Positions 1-7,773 are shown, numbered from the stretch's first letter. The stretch is 12,877 bases of DNA from CBCXVS01 sp965178525 (GCA_965178525.1 CBCXVS010000225.1:1-12877); one strand, 5' to 3'. Made by a program: numbers and translations. Notes: generated from the sequence alone by a model not told the origin.

Positions 1-86
1 AAATGGACTTTTGAATTGGGCCAACCTGTTGATCTACTTAATCCTCCGCCTATTCTGCCAGGGGAACTTCGGTCTAGCGCTCAACC

Positions 87-2378
87 CTACAACCTCGCGC
101 CAATCGCCTGCCGCACGCGTTCCGGCGTCAACGGCAGGTCGGTCAGCCGTACCCCAATGGCGCGGGCCAGCGCATTCGCAATGGCCGGCACCGTCGGCAT
201 GAGCCCGCTCTCGCCGATGCCCTTGGAGCCGTAAGGCCCCGGCCCATCACCGTTCTCCACCAAAATACTCCGCAATTCCTCGGGCAGATCCGGCATCGCC
301 GGGATGCGGTAATCGATCAAGCTGGGATTCAGCAACTGCCCATCTTGGTACACCATGTGCTCGAAAAACGTGTGCCCAATACCCATCATCACGCCCCCTT
401 CTTCTTGCGCTTCACATTGCAGGGGGTGAATGGCTTTGCCCACGTCGGCAATGGAGATGTAGCGATGCAGGCGCACGCGCCCGGTCTCCTCGTCCACGCT
501 GACCTCGGCTGCCGCCAAGCTAACTTCCCAAAAGGGCGCGACGCCGCCGAGGGGCGCGCCGCGTTCGCCACGGTAGACGCCCCGGCCGATGAGTTCTCCC
601 CCCGGCATACCGAAATGCTGCCGCATCAGGTCGTCGTACGGCAGACGAATTTCCGGTCCTTCGACGGCGCCCTGGCGTAGAATCAAGCGCTCGGCGGGGA
701 TCTGGAGTTGCGCCGCCGCGAGGGTCAAAAGCTGGGTGCGCAAGTCGCGTGCGGCCATTTGCAAGGCCAGCCCCACGAGCGTGGTCGAGCGGCTCGAACT
801 CGTGGCCTGATCGTAGGGGCTCATGCCAAACTCCGGCTGTGCCAGGCGGACCCAGTGCAGGGGGAGCGCTAGTTCTTCGGCCACGACTTGCGACAGCGCC
901 GTGCGGGTGCCTTGGCCGATCTCCACCGTGCCGGCGAGCAAGGTGACGCTGCCATCGGCGTGCATGCGAACCATGGCGCTGGACACCGACGGAGCGAGCG
1001 GAGCTTTGATGACGTATGCCAGGCCACGGCCATGGCCCGGCAGGGCAGGATTATGCCAACCGATGACCTCGGCGGCGCGCTGCAAGCCGCCGGGAAAATC
1101 GGTGTCAATGGGCAGATCGCCCGGCGCAAAGACCTCGCCCCGGTGCAAGAGATTGTGGAGGCGCATCTGCAGCGGGTCGAGCCCCAGCCGTTCCGCCATC
1201 ATGTCCATGTGCGATTCGTAGGCCCAGGCGAGCTGCGGCACGCCGTAACCGCGGAAGGCAACGCTGTTGACCGTGTTGGAGTAGACGGCATAGGTGTCGA
1301 TTTGGAGATGCGGAATGCGATACGGACCGCCAGCGGTGTAGCCGGCTTTTTGCACCACGCGCGGTCTCATATCGGCATAGGCGCCAATCTGAAAATGGGC
1401 GGTGCAGTGCCGGGCGACAATCGTGCCGTCGCGTGTCACACCGGTCTTTACGCGCACGCGCGCTGCCGCCCGCCGCACCATCTTAAAACTCTCTTCCACC
1501 GTGAAGGCGAGGCGTACCGGACGTCCTACTTGGCGTGACAGCGCCACGGTGAGGGGTTCGAGCTTGGTGTACGACTTGTTGCCATAGGCGCCCCCCAGAT
1601 AGGGCACGATGACCTGGACGCGGGCCAGGGGCAGGCCAAACATATCGGCGAGTTCCTTGCGCACGGGAAACGGGTGCTGCGTCGCGGCCCAGACCGTGAT
1701 GCGGCCGTCCTCGGCCTGGGCGATTGACACGTGCGGTTCCATCGAATAATGGTGCACCATGGGAAAGGTGAACGCGTCCTCAAAGATATAGTCGGCCTCG
1801 GCAAATCCCTGCTCCACCTCGCCGCGCTCGTAGTGGAAATGGTGGCAGATATTCGTGCCCGGAATCGGACGCAGATTGGCCAAATCGCGGAATTGTCCGG
1901 CCGGACGCGAGTGCTCGTGCAGGAGAGGCGCATCGGGCGCCAGCGCTTCGTCGAGGTTCGTCACGGCCGGAAAGTCTTCTAGATCGACATCTAACCGCGC
2001 CAGCGCGGCTTCGGCTTCGCGTTCACTACGCGCGACGACCGCGGCTACGGGCTCCCCGGCATAGCGGACGCGATCAATGGCGAGGATGGGCTGATCTTTA
2101 AACGCCGGTCCGAAATAGCGATCGTACTCGGCAAAATCCTCCGCCGTCAGGATCGCCAGCACCCCGGGCGCCGCGGCTGCAGCCGTGCGATCAATGCCGC
2201 GAAGACGCGCGTGGGGCAGAGGACTGCGCCACAATTTGGCATGTACCATGCCTGGAATGTGCAAATCGGTAATAAAGACGGCCTGGCCCGTGACTTTCTC
2301 ACGGGCATCGGTACGGGGCGGTGAGGAACCGACCACGCCGTGCGGCGCCGTTGCGTTGGAGGGGCTCTGCTGCTTCAC
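87..2378 (-). CDS. Molybdenum hydroxylase large (molybdopterin-binding) subunit, second tandem copy
   Basis: Catalytic subunit of a xanthine dehydrogenase/CO dehydrogenase-family enzyme. It would bind molybdopterin cofactor and hydroxylate an organic substrate, passing electrons to the [2Fe-2S] and FAD subunits encoded upstream. It has 763 aa, normal for the family. Numbered from the GTG at 2378, an N-terminal a/b hammerhead domain is followed by cofactor and active-site motifs GGAYGNK (262-268), FRGYGVPQ (375-382), EIGQGT (486-491) and GSKGIGE, whose final Glu (723) matches the catalytic base. The CoxL-type AYRCSFR loop is absent, so CO is not the substrate. I chose GTG because it overlaps the preceding stop as GTGA and has an AGGA 8 nt upstream. 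A GTG at 2423 would add 15 residues lying inside the upstream gene. It is the last gene of the cluster and ends TAG-GGT-TGA. No terminator hairpin was seen in 1-86. The family is certain, the substrate unknown. Confidence 0.93.
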   Translation of the reverse strand: MKQQSPSNATAPHGVVGSSPPRTDAREKVTGQAVFITDLHIPGMVHAKLWRSPLPHARLRGIDRTAAAAAPGVLAILTAEDFAEYDRYFGPAFKDQPILAIDRVRYAGEPVAAVVARSEREAEAALARLDVDLEDFPAVTNLDEALAPDAPLLHEHSRPAGQFRDLANLRPIPGTNICHHFHYERGEVEQGFAEADYIFEDAFTFPMVHHYSMEPHVSIAQAEDGRITVWAATQHPFPVRKELADMFGLPLARVQVIVPYLGGAYGNKSYTKLEPLTVALSRQVGRPVRLAFTVEESFKMVRRAAARVRVKTGVTRDGTIVARHCTAHFQIGAYADMRPRVVQKAGYTAGGPYRIPHLQIDTYAVYSNTVNSVAFRGYGVPQLAWAYESHMDMMAERLGLDPLQMRLHNLLHRGEVFAPGDLPIDTDFPGGLQRAAEVIGWHNPALPGHGRGLAYVIKAPLAPSVSSAMVRMHADGSVTLLAGTVEIGQGTRTALSQVVAEELALPLHWVRLAQPEFGMSPYDQATSSSRSTTLVGLALQMAARDLRTQLLTLAAAQLQIPAERLILRQGAVEGPEIRLPYDDLMRQHFGMPGGELIGRGVYRGERGAPLGGVAPFWEVSLAAAEVSVDEETGRVRLHRYISIADVGKAIHPLQCEAQEEGGVMMGIGHTFFEHMVYQDGQLLNPSLIDYRIPAMPDLPEELRSILVENGDGPGPYGSKGIGESGLMPTVPAIANALARAIGVRLTDLPLTPERVRQAIGARL

Positions 2379-4672
2379 GACGCCTTTCCTCTTGGTCGAT
2401 GCGCCTGCTGTAAGGCCCGCCACACGTTTTCGGGAGTCAACGGCAAGTCGTACAAGCGGACACCGGTCGCCCGTGCAATGGCATTGCCAATGGCCGGGGC
2501 GACGCAGAACATGCCACTTTCTCCCACCCCTTTGGCGCCATACGGACCCGGCCCGTTCGCATCTTGCAGCAGCACCGTGCCGAAGGTCGCCGGCAGATCC
2601 GCAAAGGTCGGCACGCGGTAGTCGATGAGATCCGGATTGAGTACCTGACCGCCTTCCGAAATCAGCGCTTCAAACAAAGTCGAACCGAGTCCCTGCATGG
2701 CACCGCCTTCGTCCTGGGCTTCGCATTGCTGTGGGTGCACGGCTTGGCCGACATCGGCCATAGAAATATAGCGCAGCACCGTGACGGCGCCAGTTTCCTC
2801 GTCAACCTCCACCTCGGCAGCGCCCATGCCGATTTCCCAGAAGACTGCGGCGCCGCCGATACTGCCCTCGGTGCGCGCCGGTTGCCACTCGCCTTTGCCA
2901 ATCACCTCGCCGCCGGGATAGCCGAAGTGCTGGGAAATGGTCTCGGCAAAGGTGAGCTGCTGGCCGGACGTCTTGATCACACCATCCTGGATGTCCAGGG
3001 CCTCCAGGGGCACATCGAAGAGGTCTGCAGCCATGGCGAGAAGTTGCGTCCGGGCGTCGAGACTGGCGGCATAAACGGCCCGGCCCACGAGCGTCGTCGT
3101 GCGGCTGGCGCTCGTCCCCTGGTCGTACGGCGTCAGCGCTGTATCCGGCGCCGTCACCGTGACGCAGTCAAGTGCCACCCCCAGGGTTTCGGCGACAACT
3201 TGGGCCAGAACGGTTTCGGAGCCTTGGCCATGCTCAATGGCGCCCGTGAATACCGTGACACTGCCATCGGCGTGTACCCGTACCACGGCCGTCGAGACAC
3301 TTCGCGGGATGCCGCCGTCCTTGAAGGCGCAGGCGATGCCTTTGCCACGGCGCGCACCGGACGGAGCGTGCCAATGGAGTGCGGCGCTCGTACGCCGCAG
3401 ACCCTTGGGGAGATTGGCATCCATAGGCAGATCGCCAGGCGAAAATTCCTCGCTTGGCGTTAACAGATGGCGCTGGCGCAAGTCCATCGGGTCGAGGCCG
3501 AGACGGTCGGCGATGCGGTCGATCTGCGACTCGGCGGCCCAGGTCACTTGCGGCACGCCGTAGCCGCGATAAGCGCCGGCCGGCACGCTATTGGTATAGA
3601 CGACCTGGCATTCGACGTGCACGTGCGGGATGCGATACGGGCCGGTGGCGACGAAACTGGCGCGGGTGGCCACGCGCGGACCAACGTCGGCATAGGCGTC
3701 CGTGTTGAGGACGATGTGGCATTGCCGAGCCAGGAGCGTGCTGTCACGGCGCACACCGGTTTTGATGCGGCACACGGCCCCGTGCCGAGTAATGGTGTGA
3801 CACGCCTCCGAGACACTCAGGGCGAGGCGTACCGGCCGTCGCACTTTGCGGGCACAGGCGACGGCGAGGGGCTCGATTTTGGTGTAACACTTCGACCCGT
3901 AGGCGCCGCCAACCGGAGGGACCATGACTTGTACGGCGGCTAATGGCAATTTAAAGATTTCCGCCAGTTCCTTGCGTACCGGAAACGGGTGCTGCGTGGC
4001 GGTCCACACGGTGATGCCTTGCGCGTCGTACTTGGCGAGGGTGGCATGCGGTTCCATGGCGTAGTGGTAAATGGGCGGCAGCCGAAACGTGTCCTCAATG
4101 ATGTCGTCGGCTTCGGCAAATCCCTGGGCGATGTCGCCTCGTGTGACGGTGTGGCGGTGGCAGATGTTGCTTCCCGAGACGGGCTGGATGTGCGCGAGGT
4201 CCCGAAAATGGCCGGCCGGGCGCAAGTGCTCGTGCAGGAGCGGCGCATCGGGCGCCAAGGCCGATTCGGCATCGAGCACAGCGGGCAACTCAGTCAACGT
4301 CACATTGAGCAAAGAGACGGCAGCAGCGGCCTGCCGTTCAGTCTCGGCAATGACGGCCGCAACAGGCTCACCAGCATAGCGCGCACGGTCCATGGCCAAC
4401 AGCGGTTGGTCTTTGAATGCCGTTCCATAGTAGGGGTCGCAGTCGGTCAGATCCGCTGCCGTGAGCACAGCCAACACGCCTGGGGCGTCTAAGGCGGCCT
4501 GCGCATCAACGCGGTCCACACGGGCATGAGGTAGGGGGCTGCGCCAGATCTTCGCGTGCGCCATGCCGCTGAGAGCCAAATCGGTCGTATAGCGGGCGCG
4601 TCCGGTGACCTTCTCGCGTGCATCCAAACGGGCTGGGGAAGCGCCCACGACGTGAAGCGCATCAGACGCCAT
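2375..4672 (-). CDS. Molybdenum hydroxylase large (molybdopterin-binding) subunit, first tandem copy
   Basis: Second full-length catalytic subunit of the xanthine dehydrogenase family (765 aa), clearly paralogous to the next gene and alignable end to end with it. Motifs are GGAYGSK (255-261), YRGYGVPQ (368-375), EHGQG (480-484) and GAKGVGE with the catalytic-type Glu at 718. There is no Cys-containing CO dehydrogenase loop. The ATG at 4672 is chosen because AGGAGG sits 6 nt upstream. A farther in-frame ATG would add 37 residues that lie wholly within the [2Fe-2S] gene. The start overlaps that gene by 11 nt and the stop overlaps the next gene as GTGA. The two copies differ in flanking residues near the substrate pocket (for example CYTKIEPL against SYTKLEPL, and EHGQG against EIGQG), so they may act on different substrates while sharing one small and one FAD subunit. 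That is inference. Confidence 0.94.
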   Translation of the reverse strand: MASDALHVVGASPARLDAREKVTGRARYTTDLALSGMAHAKIWRSPLPHARVDRVDAQAALDAPGVLAVLTAADLTDCDPYYGTAFKDQPLLAMDRARYAGEPVAAVIAETERQAAAAVSLLNVTLTELPAVLDAESALAPDAPLLHEHLRPAGHFRDLAHIQPVSGSNICHRHTVTRGDIAQGFAEADDIIEDTFRLPPIYHYAMEPHATLAKYDAQGITVWTATQHPFPVRKELAEIFKLPLAAVQVMVPPVGGAYGSKCYTKIEPLAVACARKVRRPVRLALSVSEACHTITRHGAVCRIKTGVRRDSTLLARQCHIVLNTDAYADVGPRVATRASFVATGPYRIPHVHVECQVVYTNSVPAGAYRGYGVPQVTWAAESQIDRIADRLGLDPMDLRQRHLLTPSEEFSPGDLPMDANLPKGLRRTSAALHWHAPSGARRGKGIACAFKDGGIPRSVSTAVVRVHADGSVTVFTGAIEHGQGSETVLAQVVAETLGVALDCVTVTAPDTALTPYDQGTSASRTTTLVGRAVYAASLDARTQLLAMAADLFDVPLEALDIQDGVIKTSGQQLTFAETISQHFGYPGGEVIGKGEWQPARTEGSIGGAAVFWEIGMGAAEVEVDEETGAVTVLRYISMADVGQAVHPQQCEAQDEGGAMQGLGSTLFEALISEGGQVLNPDLIDYRVPTFADLPATFGTVLLQDANGPGPYGAKGVGESGMFCVAPAIGNAIARATGVRLYDLPLTPENVWRALQQAHRPRGKAS
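2379..2392 (-). promoter_or_regulatory. Ribosome binding site for the GTG start at 2378
   Basis: On the minus strand the end of the upstream gene reads AAGAGGAAAGGCGTC directly before GTG. AGGA lies 8 nt and AAAGG 4 nt from the start. The upstream stop TGA shares two bases with this GTG, a layout typical of translational coupling. Confidence 0.6.
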
Positions 4673-5177
4673 GGCGGTCCTCCTGGGCGAGACGGCGGGC
4701 CGCATCCTGAATCGACTCGAGAATACGTTTGTAACCGGTGCAGCGGCAGATATTGCCCCGCATATAATGCTTGATCTCATCATCGCTCGGTTGCGGATTT
4801 TCGTCTAACAGGGCTTTGGTCGCCAAGATCATCCCCGGCGTGCAGAAGCCGCACTGAAACCTACCGCAGTCGATGTACGCCTCCTGAATCGGATGCAGGT
4901 CCTCGCCTTGCGCCATGCCTTCGATCGTGAGGAGCGCGGTTTGACGCGCTTCGAAAGCCAGCATGGTACAAGAGCTGACCGGGCGGCCGTCCAGCAACAC
5001 CGTACAAGCGCCGCAAACCTGCATATCGCACGACTTCTTCGTGCCGGTCAGGCCCAGCCGATCGCGAATCAATTCGATAAGCGTCTCGTGAGGCCCCACC
5101 TGGATGCTGTGTTCACGCCCATTCACCGTCAGGACAATCGGCATGATCTGCCGCATGTCTTCTGTGTGCTCCGTCAT
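4662..5177 (-). CDS. [2Fe-2S] ferredoxin-like small subunit of the molybdenum hydroxylase
   Basis: Electron-transfer subunit (171 aa, CoxS/XdhC-type small subunit) carrying two [2Fe-2S] clusters between the molybdenum site and FAD. The N-terminal plant-type ferredoxin fold has Cys50, Cys55, Cys58 and Cys70 (C-x4-C-x2-C-x11-C). The C-terminal helical domain has GFCTPGM with Cys109 and Cys112, and CRCTGY with Cys144 and Cys146. All eight cluster ligands are present, so the protein should be functional. An AGGA lies 9 nt before the ATG. A second Met at residue 8 or 12 is possible and would give a length nearer the usual 155-165. The gene sits between the FAD subunit (47-nt gap with repeats) and the first large subunit (11-nt overlap). 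Confidence 0.95.
   Translation of the reverse strand: MTEHTEDMRQIMPIVLTVNGREHSIQVGPHETLIELIRDRLGLTGTKKSCDMQVCGACTVLLDGRPVSSCTMLAFEARQTALLTIEGMAQGEDLHPIQEAYIDCGRFQCGFCTPGMILATKALLDENPQPSDDEIKHYMRGNICRCTGYKRILESIQDAARRLAQEDRHGV
4679..4684 (-). promoter_or_regulatory. Strong Shine-Dalgarno AGGAGG deciding the start at 4672
   Basis: A perfect AGGAGG on the minus strand lies 6 nt upstream of the ATG at 4672, inside the 3' end of the [2Fe-2S] gene. It fixes the start of the first large subunit and argues against the longer upstream reading frame. Confidence 0.75.
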
Positions 5178-5195
5178 GATGTCGTTCCTATGAGA

Positions 5196-5257
5196 AGCTG
5201 TCAGCTCTCAGCTCTTATTTTTTTTCATTCCGCATTCCGCATTCCGCATTCCGCATT
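5196..5257. repeat. Two adjacent heptanucleotide tandem repeats
   Basis: Positions 5196-5216 hold three 7-bp units (AGCTGTC, AGCTCTC, AGCTCTT). Positions 5227-5254 hold four exact ATTCCGC units, followed by a partial ATT. A run of eight T lies between them (5218-5225). The second array runs into the 3' end of the FAD-subunit gene and supplies its last codons and stop. Short 7-bp tandem arrays occur between genes in several bacterial groups, for example cyanobacterial STRR sequences. Their function here is unknown. Confidence 0.85.
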
Positions 5258-6106
5258 TGCATAGGCTTCTTCGAATGTATGGCGTAGAAGGACGCCGACC
5301 AAATAGGATTTATACGCTGCCGAGCCGTGCAGATCGGTCACGGCATCCGCCGCCTGGCCGGCCAGCGCACCCGCCGCGTCGAGGTTGGCCCGCACGTCGG
5401 CGATGGCGCGGCCTTGCAGGAGGGCTTCCACCTCGCGCATCCGGCGCGGTACCGGGCCGACACAGCCGACCGCGACGCGGACGTCCTGCACGGCGTCGTT
5501 GTGAGCGGTCACGGCTACGGCGACGCCCACGGAAGGCCGCTCCAAATGGCCGAATTTGCGATATGCTGCGGCTGTCTGTGGCAGGAGCTGCGGCACCTGG
5601 ATTTCGGTGAGGATTTCATCTTCTTCCAGGGCGGTCTCGAATGGTCCGACGAATAATGCTTCCACAGCGAGCACGCGGCGGCTGGCCTGGCGGTCGAGCC
5701 GGACGCGGGCATCATAGACCTGCAGCAACGTGCCGGGGTCGGCATGGGGCTCGGCAAAACAGAGGTTGCCCCCGATGGTGCCGACCTCGCGTACGCGCAC
5801 ATTGGCGACATGGGCCTCCATCTGGGCCAGGGCCGGAAAATGGTCACGGAGCAGGGATGATTTTTCCAACGTCCGATGCGTCGTGGCGGCGCCGATCCGT
5901 AAAATCCCCGCCTCGATCGAGACGGTGCTCAGATCGGGTATCCGCTTGATATTGACCAGACACTCATCGTGCAGCAAGCCTTCCTTCATCACCAGGAGCA
6001 GTTCCGTACCGCCCGCGTAAAGTCGTGCGCGATCACTATAGCGAGCCAACAAGGCCGACGCCTCATGGACCGTGGTCGGCTCCTCCAAACGAAAGGGTTG
6101 TAGCAT
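5225..6106 (-). CDS. FAD-binding medium subunit of the molybdenum hydroxylase
   Basis: CoxM/XdhB-type flavoprotein (293 aa, usual length), which passes electrons from the iron-sulfur clusters to the final acceptor. The FAD-binding signatures AGGTELL (31-37) and TIGGNLCFAEPHADPG (110-125) are intact, followed by the CO_deh_flav_C-type domain. The ATG at 6106 overlaps the upstream TAA as TAATG, and AGGAGG lies 7 nt upstream. The oddity is at the end: the last ten or so residues (NAECGMRNAE) are read from a tandem 7-bp repeat, which also creates the TGA. The natural C terminus was therefore probably replaced or extended by repeat expansion, and the tail is unlikely to be conserved. Confidence 0.95.
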   Translation of the reverse strand: MLQPFRLEEPTTVHEASALLARYSDRARLYAGGTELLLVMKEGLLHDECLVNIKRIPDLSTVSIEAGILRIGAATTHRTLEKSSLLRDHFPALAQMEAHVANVRVREVGTIGGNLCFAEPHADPGTLLQVYDARVRLDRQASRRVLAVEALFVGPFETALEEDEILTEIQVPQLLPQTAAAYRKFGHLERPSVGVAVAVTAHNDAVQDVRVAVGCVGPVPRRMREVEALLQGRAIADVRANLDAAGALAGQAADAVTDLHGSAAYKSYLVGVLLRHTFEEAYANAECGMRNAE

Positions 6107-6564
6107 TAGAGCGCCTCCTGGTGCAGCTCGGCCTGCAGGGCCGCGGCAAACTGACCGACGATGGTGTCTCCCTTGCGCACGATGACGCTATGGCCAAGCG
6201 TGCCAAGCTTGCCAAACACAGAGACATCGGCATGTAACTGTAAGGCCGTGACCTGCGGTTGCACTTCGATCAAGGTGACATCCAGGTCCACTTTGACATG
6301 ACTCTGCACCCGGCCATCCCGACCGCTCGCTTTGGCCACGAGCCGCTCGGGAGCCGTGTTTTCCAGCACCTCGATGTCGAGGGGAATCGTCACCCTGAAC
6401 GGGCCGACTTTCTCCTCGACCATAGCGCGATACCGCTGATACGGCTCGATCTCCTCGGCCGCCTCGCACCCCGGTACGCAGGCCACTACCCGTGGCACGT
6501 TCCATAACAAGTCCCACACCTCCTGGCGGGAGGCTTCGACTTGTAGCTGTCTTTCGAATCGCAT
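6106..6564 (-). CDS. CoxG-type SRPBCC family protein
   Basis: A 152-aa START/SRPBCC-fold protein of the CO dehydrogenase subunit G family. CoxG relatives commonly accompany molybdenum hydroxylase operons. In the CO dehydrogenase system CoxG helps bind the enzyme to the membrane, and the fold has a hydrophobic ligand pocket. Visible family features are the N-terminal strand and helix (ASRQEVWDLLWNVPRVVACVPGC without a break, residues about 11-33), the middle VGPFRVTIPLDIEV region and the C-terminal helix. There is no hydrophobic C-terminal tail of the kind some CoxG proteins use as an anchor. An AAGGA lies 8 nt before the ATG, and the stop is fused to the FAD-subunit start. A 92-nt gap with a strong hairpin separates it from the gene before. 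Confidence 0.88.
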   Translation of the reverse strand: MRFERQLQVEASRQEVWDLLWNVPRVVACVPGCEAAEEIEPYQRYRAMVEEKVGPFRVTIPLDIEVLENTAPERLVAKASGRDGRVQSHVKVDLDVTLIEVQPQVTALQLHADVSVFGKLGTLGHSVIVRKGDTIVGQFAAALQAELHQEAL

Positions 6565-6606
6565 GTGACATGTCCTTGGGGGAAGGCGTCAGCTGATGTG
6601 GCTGGA

Positions 6607-6641
6607 CACCGACGCCAGTTGTTGTGTTCCCGGCGTCGGTG
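6607..6641 (-). other. Perfect 10-bp intergenic stem-loop
   Basis: CACCGACGCC (6607-6616) pairs exactly with GGCGTCGGTG (6632-6641) around a 15-nt loop, in the 92-nt gap between the AhpD-like and CoxG genes. No U-run follows on the minus strand, so it is not a classic intrinsic terminator. It may be an mRNA-processing or stability element, or a partial attenuator separating expression of the two halves of the cluster. Confidence 0.6.
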
Positions 6642-6656
6642 CACAGCGTGCAGTGA

Positions 6657-7769
6657 TTACGTATTTTTATAGACGGCAAAGCGGTCCAGCCGGAGTTCGT
6701 CCCGCACCTCTTTGGAGAGCACCTCCATGCGCTCATCTAACTGAATCCCGGTCGAATCGGCAATGCGCACCATGCGTTCGAAATTCGACGCGACGCCCGC
6801 CGCATCCACCATGGCCTGGGGGCCGAGCACCTCACGCACCGTACGGCGGGCCCGGGCCAAGGCTTCGTCGTCATCTCCCACCATGGCTTCGGCAAAGGCA
6901 ACAAGGATGCCGCCATGCGCCACGCCACTGGCCGCGGCCACCTCGCGCTCGGTCAAGGCCAGGATGTTGACGTCAACGCCGCTATGTTCGCTGCTCGCAC
7001 GGAGCAGATACGAGTGCGCGCTGGTTCAATAAAAACATTGTCGAAGCGCCGAGACCCGGCCGGCAATCAGTTCCATCTGCATGCGGTCCAGCGTTCCCGA
7101 CGCCGCGCCCGGGTCGCGTACCTGACCCGTGGGCAGATAGTGTACGGACCCCAAATCCTGCAGCGTGCGGACTTCATCGGGCGCTAGGCTCATGGCGCGA
7201 ATCACATTGCCCGTGGGCTTGCCGCCGTAGAGATCCGCCTCCGCGCCGGTGGCGTGCTCGCTGGAGATCATCGGCACCCAGGCCGCCGCTTCACGCCTAG
7301 CGCCGGGCGGACGGTAGTGCGTGGGGTCGCCGGGTTGCGGTTCCGGCAGCGGGTTGAGCGGTACGCCGATGCCGCGGCAGAAGCTATCGATGCTGACCAT
7401 CGCTACCAGCGTGCCAATGATCTCGACGTACTGCTCTTCGGATAGGCCCGCTGCCAACGTATTCTTGAACTAGGTCAACGACAACCGTCCGGAATCCGTG
7501 ACGACGCGATGGATCACTTCCACAGCGGCTTCCGGCAACGCGCCGAGATGGTCATGCTGACCTTGCACGGCTGCTGGCGTCAGCGCCTCCTTGCGGGCCT
7601 GGCAAAGCGCACATTGCCAGGCATGGCGCACTTCGGCCGCCATGGCGATACGCTCGGCGCTGCTCCACCACGCTCCGGGAGATGCCAGGCGTTGCCAAAA
7701 GCGGGTGTGCGCCGCCGCAAAGTCGTCGCGCACGGACACGGGGGCATCGCTGTACGAAATAGCTTGCAT
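6657..7769 (-). CDS. Probable selenocysteine-containing AhpD/CMD-like peroxidase (in-frame TGA; also an in-frame TAG)
   Basis: One 370-codon frame interrupted twice: TAG at codon 100 (7470-7472) and TGA at codon 248 (7026-7028). Around the TGA the frame reads E233-x11-Cys245-F-Y-[TGA]-T-S-A-His252, matching the E-x11-C-x2-C-x3-H redox centre of AhpD alkylhydroperoxidases, with the TGA at the second Cys. A SECIS-like hairpin follows. The coding pattern is continuous past both stops. The N-terminal half has another CxxC (Cys53, Cys56), so two CMD-like halves are likely. The start is ATG 7769, 4 nt from GGAGGG; ATG 7772 is too close. Probable role: peroxide or disulfide reduction beside the oxidoreductase, which may release peroxide (inference). 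The TAG sits in SLT-[TAG]-FKN where Trp (TGG) is my expectation. It could be a nonsense mutation, a sequencing error or readthrough. Otherwise only fragments 7470-7769, 7026-7457 and 6657-6956 would be made. Confidence 0.8.
6988..7013 (-). promoter_or_regulatory. Candidate bacterial SECIS element
   Basis: The mRNA 3' of the UGA folds as UCG - UAU bulge - CUGCUC, loop CGUGC, GAGCAG - CGA: a perfect 6-bp upper stem (7007-7002 with 6996-6991), a 3-nt bulge on the 5' side and a 3-bp lower stem. The 5-nt apical loop starts 25 nt after the UGA and has G at its second position followed by U. These features fit the published bacterial SECIS pattern (loop of 3-14 nt, G in the first two loop bases, 16-37 nt from the UGA) and resemble the bulged hairpin of E. 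coli fdhF. Lies inside the coding sequence. Confidence 0.7.
7026..7028 (-). other. Putative selenocysteine codon (TGA)
   Basis: In-frame TGA at codon 248 of the AhpD-like gene, three codons after Cys245 and four before His252. It replaces the second Cys of the AhpD CxxC pair, the residue proposed as peroxidatic in Mycobacterium tuberculosis AhpD. The downstream frame continues for over 120 sense codons to a TAA at 6657. Confidence 0.75.
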
Positions 7770-7773
7770 CATT

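Noticed and set aside
888..1538. Long plus-strand frames opposite the large-subunit genes, also at 2564-3463 and 3989-4492
   Set aside because: They are antisense shadows of high-GC genes, with no ribosome binding sites and no family character.
87..6564. Aerobic CO dehydrogenase (coxMSL with coxG)
   Set aside because: Subunit types and CoxG fit, but both large subunits have RGYGVPQ where CoxL has its Cys-containing AYRCSFR loop, so CO oxidation is not supported.
7026..7457. Treating the AhpD-like region as three separate small genes
   Set aside because: The later pieces could start only at TTG codons without ribosome binding sites, all are in one frame, and the redox motif spans the TGA.
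7470..7472. Pyrrolysine at the TAG of the AhpD-like gene
   Set aside because: The family is not a methylamine methyltransferase, TAG serves as an ordinary stop for three genes here, and a Trp codon change is simpler. Kept only as something to check.
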